This document shows, piece by piece, positions 6,805-12,190 of a stretch of DNA of 12,190 nt. The notes beneath the pieces were generated by a model. The model ran no database searches, was not told the origin of the DNA, and saw only the letters and a program-made list of their open reading frames with translations. The stretch spans positions 1 through 12,190 of the forward strand of contig JACRMD010000179.1 of assembly GCA_016215085.1 (NCBI GenBank), given 5' to 3'. Origin of the DNA: Solirubrobacterales bacterium (GTDB taxonomy: Bacteria; Actinomycetota; Thermoleophilia; Solirubrobacterales; Solirubrobacteraceae). The position numbers and the translations under genes were made by a program. Every line of letters begins with the position of its first letter. The stretch's first letter is position 1.

Positions 6805-7368
6805 CTACCGCGGCTGCAGATCGTCGCCGCGGCGCTCGCCGTCGACGATGGCCAGCGCGCGCACGCGCCAGTCCGGGTCGGCGACCACGCCGCGCTCCGT
6901 CGCCCCGCTGAACGCCTCGCGCGGCACGAGGACCGTCAGGCGGTCGCCCTCCCCGCCCACCACGGCGTCCTCGACCGCGGCCCCGCGCTCGCCGGCGTCC
7001 AGCGACCGCCGGCGCACCTGCGGCTCCTGGCCGGCCAGCAGCGTGACCTCGACGGTGACCGGCGGCCCCGAGGGGTCGCCCGCCGGAGTCAGCTCCAGCG
7101 CGTAGGCGGTGCCGCTGCCGACCTCGCCGGCCACGCGGACGTCCAGGCACAGCCGGCCCCGGTCGCGCGCGAGCGTCGCGCGCACGAGGTCGACGTCGGC
7201 GGGGGCGTCGCCGGTCCGGTCCGCGGCGCTCGTCGCGCGGCCGACCTTCGCGCAGTCGGTCAGCGTCCCGAACCCGCCGCCGAGGTCGTCGCCGCCGCAC
7301 GCGCCCAGGCCCAGCGCCAGCGCCAGCGCCAGCGCCAGCGCCGGCGCCGCGGCCACGCGGCTACCCAC
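6805..7368 (-). CDS. Secreted lipoprotein of unknown function, coupled to csoR
   Basis: A 187-residue protein with a lipoprotein signal: a short basic start (GSR), an Ala/Leu h-region made of repeated AL dipeptides, then the lipobox LGAC with the lipidated Cys near residue 24, followed by GGDDLGGG. The mature part is predicted mostly beta. It has a pattern (GDAPADVDLVRATLARDRGRLCLDVRV, shown here only in outline) reminiscent of CBM9-like or DOMON-like sandwiches, in which an Asp-rich start is followed by paired strands. The similarity is too weak to name a family. Two Cys besides the lipobox Cys are present (in TDCAKV and RLCLDV). The GTG start at 7368 overlaps the end of csoR by 8 nt, so the two are probably translated together and share copper control; a role in handling extracytoplasmic copper is inference from position only. 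Confidence 0.8.
   Translation of the reverse strand: MGSRVAAAPALALALALALGLGACGGDDLGGGFGTLTDCAKVGRATSAADRTGDAPADVDLVRATLARDRGRLCLDVRVAGEVGSGTAYALELTPAGDPSGPPVTVEVTLLAGQEPQVRRRSLDAGERGAAVEDAVVGGEGDRLTVLVPREAFSGATERGVVADPDWRVRALAIVDGERRGDDLQPR
7311..7340. repeat. Hexanucleotide tandem repeat in the lipoprotein signal peptide
   Basis: Five exact copies of CCAGCG (GCGCTG on the coding strand) encode five consecutive Ala-Leu pairs in the h-region of the lipoprotein signal peptide. Near-copies CCCAGG and CCGGCG flank it. Gain or loss of a unit would add or remove two residues in frame and lengthen or shorten the hydrophobic core without breaking the gene. Confidence 0.85.
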
Positions 7369-7642
7369 GACGCATGAGCCGGGCGACGGCCGCCATGACC
7401 TCGTCGGTCTTCTCGGACTGCTCGCCCGCGGCCGCGTGGGCGACGCAGTGGTGCACGTGGTCGTCGAGGACGCCGAGCGCGACCTTGTCCAGCGCCGCCT
7501 GGATCGCGGAGATCTGGGTGAGGACGTCGATGCAGTAGCGGTCCTCGTCGACCATGCCCTGGACGCCGCGCACCTGGCCCTCGATGCGTCGCAGGCGCTT
7601 GAGCAGCTGGTCCTTGGTGGCCGTGTAGCCGCGTGTGTCCAT
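7361..7642 (-). CDS. csoR: CsoR-family copper-sensing repressor
   Basis: A 93-residue all-helical DUF156 repressor. CsoR binds DNA at copper genes and lets go when Cu(I) binds. The metal site is clear: Cys37 (in RYCIDVL), His62 and Cys66 (HVHHC), with the same 25 and 4 residue spacings as M. tuberculosis CsoR Cys36/His61/Cys65. Helix 1 carries the family segment KDQLLKRLRRIEGQVRG, and Glu residues near 74-80 match the usual second-shell region. The Cys-His-Cys pattern separates it from FrmR (formaldehyde) and RcnR (nickel/cobalt) relatives. ATG 7642 is preferred over GTG 7657 because the latter would start inside the operator, and a -10-like TACACT ends 6 nt before the ATG. It is divergent from copZ and overlaps the lipoprotein gene downstream by 8 nt. 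Autoregulation through the site at 7654-7670 is likely. Confidence 0.95.
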   Translation of the reverse strand: MDTRGYTATKDQLLKRLRRIEGQVRGVQGMVDEDRYCIDVLTQISAIQAALDKVALGVLDDHVHHCVAHAAAGEQSEKTDEVMAAVARLMRRG

Positions 7643-7648
7643 GAACAC

Positions 7649-7654
7649 AGTGTA
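7649..7654 (-). promoter_or_regulatory. Candidate -10 element of csoR (leaderless)
   Basis: On the minus strand TACACT is followed by GTGTTC and then the csoR ATG at 7642, so the first transcribed base is probably the A of the ATG or one very near it. There is no Shine-Dalgarno. A -35 is not recognisable. The CsoR-like palindrome at 7654-7670 sits directly upstream and touches this hexamer, where a bound repressor would block polymerase. Confidence 0.5.
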
Positions 7655-7670
7655 CACCCCCAGGGGGTAT
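7654..7670. promoter_or_regulatory. CsoR-like operator 1 (csoR side)
   Basis: On the minus strand this reads ATACCCCCTGGGGGTGT: 6-bp arms ACCCCC/GGGGGT around a central base, centred at 7662, with one further outer matching pair. Known CsoR operators are GC-rich palindromes with ATACCCCC/GGGGGTAT-type flanks, so this is a strong match by pattern. It occupies the spacer and edge of the csoR promoter. Confidence 0.75.
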
Positions 7671-7679
7671 GTGGTAGCT

Positions 7680-7708
7680 TTGCGCCAGATACCCCCTCCC
7701 CGTATGAT
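7680..7708 (+). promoter_or_regulatory. Promoter of the copZ-copA operon
   Basis: TTGCGC (7680-7685), a partial -35, is separated by 17 nt from TATGAT (7703-7708), a five-of-six match to TATAAT. In this GC-rich setting the pair stands out. The operator-like 17-mer at 7689-7705 fills most of the spacer and overlaps the -10. GGAG at 7710-7713 then stands 8 nt before the copZ ATG at 7722, giving only a very short leader. Confidence 0.65.
7689..7705. promoter_or_regulatory. CsoR-like operator 2 (copZ side)
   Basis: ATACCCCCTCCCCGTAT: the outer ATAC/GTAT arms are perfectly inverted, and the left half ATACCCCCT is identical to the minus-strand reading of operator 1. The inner right half has C where the palindrome would need G. 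Its centre (7697) is 35 bp from that of operator 1, and it lies between the -35 and -10 of the copZ promoter. Confidence 0.6.
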
Positions 7709-7721
7709 TGGAGTTCAGCCG

Positions 7722-7925
7722 ATGAGCATCACCAGCGAGTACATCGTGACGGGCATGACCTGCGAGCACTGCGTGATGTCGGTGACCGAGGAGGTCGGCG
7801 AGGTCCCGGGCGTCGAGCAGGTCGACGTCGACCTGGCCAGCGGGCGGGTCACCGTCGTGGGCGACGCCGACGCCGGCGCCGTCCGCGCCGCCGTCCAGGA
7901 GGCCGGGTACGAGGTGGCGGCGTGA
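7722..7925 (+). CDS. copZ: CopZ-type copper chaperone (HMA domain)
   Basis: A 67-residue soluble protein that is a single heavy-metal-associated domain. Such chaperones bind Cu(I) between two Cys and hand it to CopA or to CsoR. The metal loop GMTCEHC is at 11-17 (Cys14, Cys17), and the ferredoxin-like fold pattern follows (VEQVDVDLASGRVTV, then AVQEAGYEV). Met-Thr-Cys-x2-Cys with a late Tyr in GYEV is the usual copper-type arrangement. The start at ATG 7722 has GGAG 8 nt upstream. ATG 7704, in the same frame, would lie inside the -10 and is rejected. It is the first gene of the copper operon, and its stop overlaps the next start as GTGA (7922-7925). Confidence 0.93.
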   Translation: MSITSEYIVTGMTCEHCVMSVTEEVGEVPGVEQVDVDLASGRVTVVGDADAGAVRAAVQEAGYEVAA

Positions 7926-8763
7926 GCGCACCCGCCCGGCTCGCGGGCTTCGCCGCGGGACTCGCCGCGCTGTTCGGCGCGTCGGTCGCCGTCGGCTCCG
8001 CCGTCGACGCCGGCGCCCCCGCGCGCGGCGACGCCGAGCCGAAGGCCGAGCACGGCGGCGAGATGGCGGGCGGCGCCATGGAGGAGTCCTCCGCCCCGGC
8101 CGGCCTCGCGGTCGCCGAGGGCGGGCTGCGCCTCGAGCCCGCCACCACGACCTTCCAGCCGCGGCGGACCGGGACCTACGCGTTCCGGATCTCCGGCGCG
8201 CGCGGCGCCACCGTCCGCGACTTCGACGTCGAGCACACCAAGCGCATGCACCTGATCGCCGTGCGCCGCGACCTCACCGGCTTCCAGCACCTGCACCCGC
8301 GTCAGGGCGCCGACGGCTCGTGGCGGACGCCGCTGCGGCTCGCGGAGCCCGGCTCCTACCGCGTCTTCGCAGACTTCTCCGCCAAGGGCGAGCGCCGCAC
8401 GCTGGCGACCGACCTGACGGTCCCGGGCGACCAGCGCCCGCAGCCGCTGCCCGCGCCGTCGAGCAGCGCCCGCGCCGGCGACCTCGACGTGCGCCTCGGC
8501 GGCGACGACGAGCACCTGGACTTCCAGGTGCAGCGCGGCGGCAGGCCGGTCGCCGTCCAGGAGTACCTGGGCGCCGACGGGCACCTCGTCGCGCTGCGCG
8601 AGGGCGACCTGGCCTTCCTGCACGTGCACCCGGAGGAGAGCTCCGGCACGGGCGAGGTCAAGTTCAGCGCCCACTTCCCGTCCCCCGGCCGCTACCGCCT
8701 CTTCCTCCAGGTCCAGGTCGGTGGCAAGGTCAAGACCGCGGCGTTCACGAAGGAGGTGCGCTG

Positions 8764-8764
<1 letters not shown>
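7922..8764 (+). CDS. Two-lobed His-rich secreted or membrane-anchored protein of the copper operon
   Basis: A 280-residue protein of a kind that I recall sitting beside copZ/copA in actinobacteria, with no assigned function. A hydrophobic N-terminal segment (about 7-28) acts as signal peptide or anchor, so the rest is outside the membrane. A short His/Met patch follows (HGGEM..AM, 44-53). Then come two lobes with matching patterns. Lobe A has His110-L-x-x-x-R ending in FQHLHP (121-126), then GSYRVF (144-149). Lobe B has His221-L-x-x-x-R ending in FLHVHP (232-237), then GRYRLF (256-261). The His-to-HxHP spacing is 13 residues in both. This suggests a duplicated beta-sandwich with a His metal site in each lobe; copper is the likely ligand from context (inference). 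GTG 7922 overlaps the copZ stop, with GAGG at 7911-7914 and a 7-nt spacer. The stop overlaps the copA start as TGATG. Confidence 0.85.
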
Positions 8765-11004
<2,240 letters not shown>

Positions 11005-11011
11005 GACGTGC

Positions 11012-11040
11012 CGGCGGGGCGGACCGGGTCCGCCCCGCCG
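11012..11040. terminator. Bidirectional terminator hairpin
   Basis: CGGCGGGGCGGAC and its exact reverse complement form a 13-bp stem around the loop CGG. It fills most of the 44-nt gap between the convergent stops of copA (11004) and the DUF4190 gene (11049). There is no T-run on either side, as is common in high-GC actinobacteria. Confidence 0.8.
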
Positions 11041-11048
11041 AGGCTCGT

Positions 11049-11372
11049 CTACGAGGACGCGACGGCGCCGATGATGATCGCCAGCGAGGCGAGGATCGCC
11101 AGGCCGCCGAGCGCGATGCCCGCCGTGGCCTGCCACGGCGTGGTGCGCGAGCCGCGCCGCGCGTCACCGCGGACGGCGAAGCCGAGCGCGACCGCGACGA
11201 TGCCGAGGACGATCCCGGCGATCGGGATGAGGATCCCGAGCACGGCGATGACGCCGACGACGAGCGCGGCGATCGCACGACCGGAGGTCCTGCCCTTCGT
11301 GGCGACGGGCGAGCCGTGGCGGTCGATCGGCGAGGCGCTGGAGGGCATCGTGTGCGGGTCGGTGGCGGCCAT
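11049..11372 (-). CDS. Small DUF4190-type membrane protein
   Basis: A 107-residue membrane protein. A polar N-terminus (1-30, with Pro/Ser and TKGRTSGR) is followed by a hydrophobic helical hairpin (about 32-67) rich in Gly, Ile and Val, a basic loop (RGDARRGSR, 68-76), and a last helix at 83-103 ending near the C-terminus. The pattern GRAIAALVVGV..LG...PIAGIVLGIVAVALG and then G.ALGGLAI matches DUF4190 proteins, whose function is unknown. The start at ATG 11372 has AAGGAG about 11-12 nt upstream. It lies 28 nt after the stop of the CPBP protease gene on the same strand and is probably co-transcribed with it. Confidence 0.82.
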   Translation of the reverse strand: MAATDPHTMPSSASPIDRHGSPVATKGRTSGRAIAALVVGVIAVLGILIPIAGIVLGIVAVALGFAVRGDARRGSRTTPWQATAGIALGGLAILASLAIIIGAVASS

Positions 11373-11400
11373 GGTGTGGTCTTCTCCTTCGTGGTGGTGA

Positions 11401-12063
11401 TCAGGACGCCGCCTGCGGCGCGCGCTCGCGCGCCAGCGGCAGCAGGAGCAGCAGCGAGGCCAGCGGCGCGGCGGGGATCGCCCACGCCAGCTGCCCGCCG
11501 GTCGCGACCGCCAGGACGATCGCGTTGTTGAGGCTGTGGACCGCCACGCACGGCAGCAGCGACCCGGTGAACCAGAAGAGCAGGCACATGCCGAAGCCGA
11601 AGGCGGCGGCGCCGAGCAGGAAGACCGGCGGCAGCGCGAAGACGTGGGCGACGCCGAACAGGAGCGCGGTCACGACGGCGCCGAGCCACGGGCCGCGCCA
11701 GCGGGTCAGCGCCGCGAAGAGGTAGCCCCGGAAGCTGATCTCCTCGACGACCGGGGCGGCGACCGCGATGCCCACGACGGCCAGCAGCGCCAGCGTCGCG
11801 GAGACGCGGTCCGGGCCGGAGCCGCCCTCCTCCCCGCCGCCGCCGGCCAGCACGGCCAGCAGGCCGTCGAAGGCCCACGCGCCGACGAGCACGGCGGCGC
11901 CCCAGCCGACAGCGGGCCAGAACGCCGTGCGCCGGATGCCGAGCGTCGCGGGCCCCAGCCGCTGCGCGCCGCGGGCGGCGACCGCGACGACGACGGCCAG
12001 CAGGACGAGGTCGGCGACCGGCAGGCCCAGCGCCGTGGCGACCTCGTCGTCGCCGGCGGCCAT
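11401..12063 (-). CDS. CPBP-family glutamic intramembrane protease
   Basis: A 220-residue polytopic membrane protein of the CPBP/Abi (Rce1-like) family, which cleaves substrates within the membrane; in bacteria targets are mostly unknown. The catalytic motifs are complete: EEISFR with Glu107, Glu108 and Arg112; FGVAH with Phe136 and His140; and HSLNN with His176 and Asn180. Hydrophobic helices occur at about 15-30, 48-72, 88-104, 126-142, 144-166, 168-186 and 190-212. A Gly/Glu loop (GGGGEEGGSG, 74-83) separates the second and third. The start at ATG 12063 has only a distant GAGGA (12-nt spacer), and GTG 12070 is out of frame. It is upstream of, and probably in one operon with, the DUF4190 gene. 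Confidence 0.92.
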   Translation of the reverse strand: MAAGDDEVATALGLPVADLVLLAVVVAVAARGAQRLGPATLGIRRTAFWPAVGWGAAVLVGAWAFDGLLAVLAGGGGEEGGSGPDRVSATLALLAVVGIAVAAPVVEEISFRGYLFAALTRWRGPWLGAVVTALLFGVAHVFALPPVFLLGAAAFGFGMCLLFWFTGSLLPCVAVHSLNNAIVLAVATGGQLAWAIPAAPLASLLLLLPLARERAPQAAS

Positions 12064-12103
12064 GGCGCACGGGCGTCCTCGTCAGGCCGCGAATTTCACC
12101 ATT

Positions 12104-12134
12104 CCTGTCGATCGCCCGTCCGAGGTCGGACAGG
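12104..12134. repeat. Inverted repeats between the CPBP gene and the partial dehydrogenase
   Basis: GTCCGA-GG-TCGGAC (12118-12131) is a 6-bp inverted repeat. Outer arms CCTGTC (12104-12109) and GACAGG (12129-12134) offer an alternative pairing. The 79-nt gap also holds the only AT-richer patch nearby (GAATTTCACCATT, 12091-12103). It could be a weak terminator for the dehydrogenase or an operator for the CPBP promoter; I cannot separate these. Confidence 0.35.
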
Positions 12135-12142
12135 TGTCGCAG

Positions 12143-12190
12143 CTAGTCCATGGTCAGCACGAGCTTGCCGGTGGTCCGGCGGGCGCGCAG
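12143..12190 (-). CDS. C-terminus of a probable zinc-type alcohol dehydrogenase/quinone reductase (partial)
   Basis: Reading leftward from the window edge gives LRARRTTGKLVLTMD followed by TAG (12145-12143). The ending TTGKLVL is typical of medium-chain alcohol dehydrogenase/quinone oxidoreductase family proteins, whose last strand carries GKxVL. Only 15 residues are visible and no cofactor motif can be checked, so the call rests on this tail. It is the first gene of the leftward group and is separated from the CPBP protease gene by 79 nt. Confidence 0.5.
   Translation of the reverse strand: MRARRTTGKLVLTMD

Noticed and set aside
7251..7350. Possible CRISPR or satellite array
   Set aside because: The unit is only 6 bp, has no spacers and encodes a signal-peptide core.
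7643..7657. GTG 7657 as the csoR start (five extra residues)
   Set aside because: It would place the start inside the operator and upstream of the -10; ATG 7642 begins a normal CsoR N-terminus.
7704..7721. ATG 7704 as the copZ start
   Set aside because: Lies in the -10 hexamer and has no ribosome site; ATG 7722 has GGAG at 8 nt.

Overview
The window is about 75% G+C (estimated by eye) and almost wholly coding. Its gene types (GluQ-type glutamyl synthetase, two-HRDC RNase D, PAS/GAF/SpoIIE phosphatase, CsoR copper sensor, one-HMA CopA, DUF4190 and CPBP proteins), its short overlapping gene junctions and two apparently leaderless starts point to a high-GC actinobacterium. The closest feel is to the Solirubrobacterales/Thermoleophilia group; that placement is inference from protein style, not from a marker gene.

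Layout. Positions 1-5643 are read rightward: the tail of an unidentified hydrophobic protein, an atypical SDR oxidoreductase, glutamyl-Q tRNA(Asp) synthetase (probably starting at CTG), ribonuclease D with a likely leaderless promoter, and an 829-residue PAS-PAS-GAF-GAF-SpoIIE phosphatase. A membrane GGDEF diguanylate cyclase is read leftward from 6715 and ends one base from the phosphatase stop.

Positions 6805-11004 form a copper-response island around a 79-bp divergent control region. Leftward lie csoR and, overlapping it by 8 nt, a lipoprotein. Rightward lie a CopZ chaperone, a secreted or anchored protein with two matching His-rich lobes, and a CopA Cu+ ATPase; these three overlap at their start/stop codons. 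Two CsoR-like sites beginning ATACCCCCT lie in or over the two divergent promoters. The inferred logic is that copper releases CsoR, CopZ carries Cu+ in the cytoplasm, CopA exports it, and the two-lobed protein and perhaps the lipoprotein act outside the membrane.

A strong bidirectional hairpin ends the copper operon. Beyond it, leftward, are a small DUF4190-type membrane protein, a CPBP intramembrane protease, and the last residues of a probable zinc-type alcohol dehydrogenase/quinone reductase family protein cut by the window edge. The parts closest to new biology are the two-lobed His protein, the paired operators, and the Asn-to-Thr change in the CopA transport site. I saw no RNA genes, mobile elements or CRISPR arrays.
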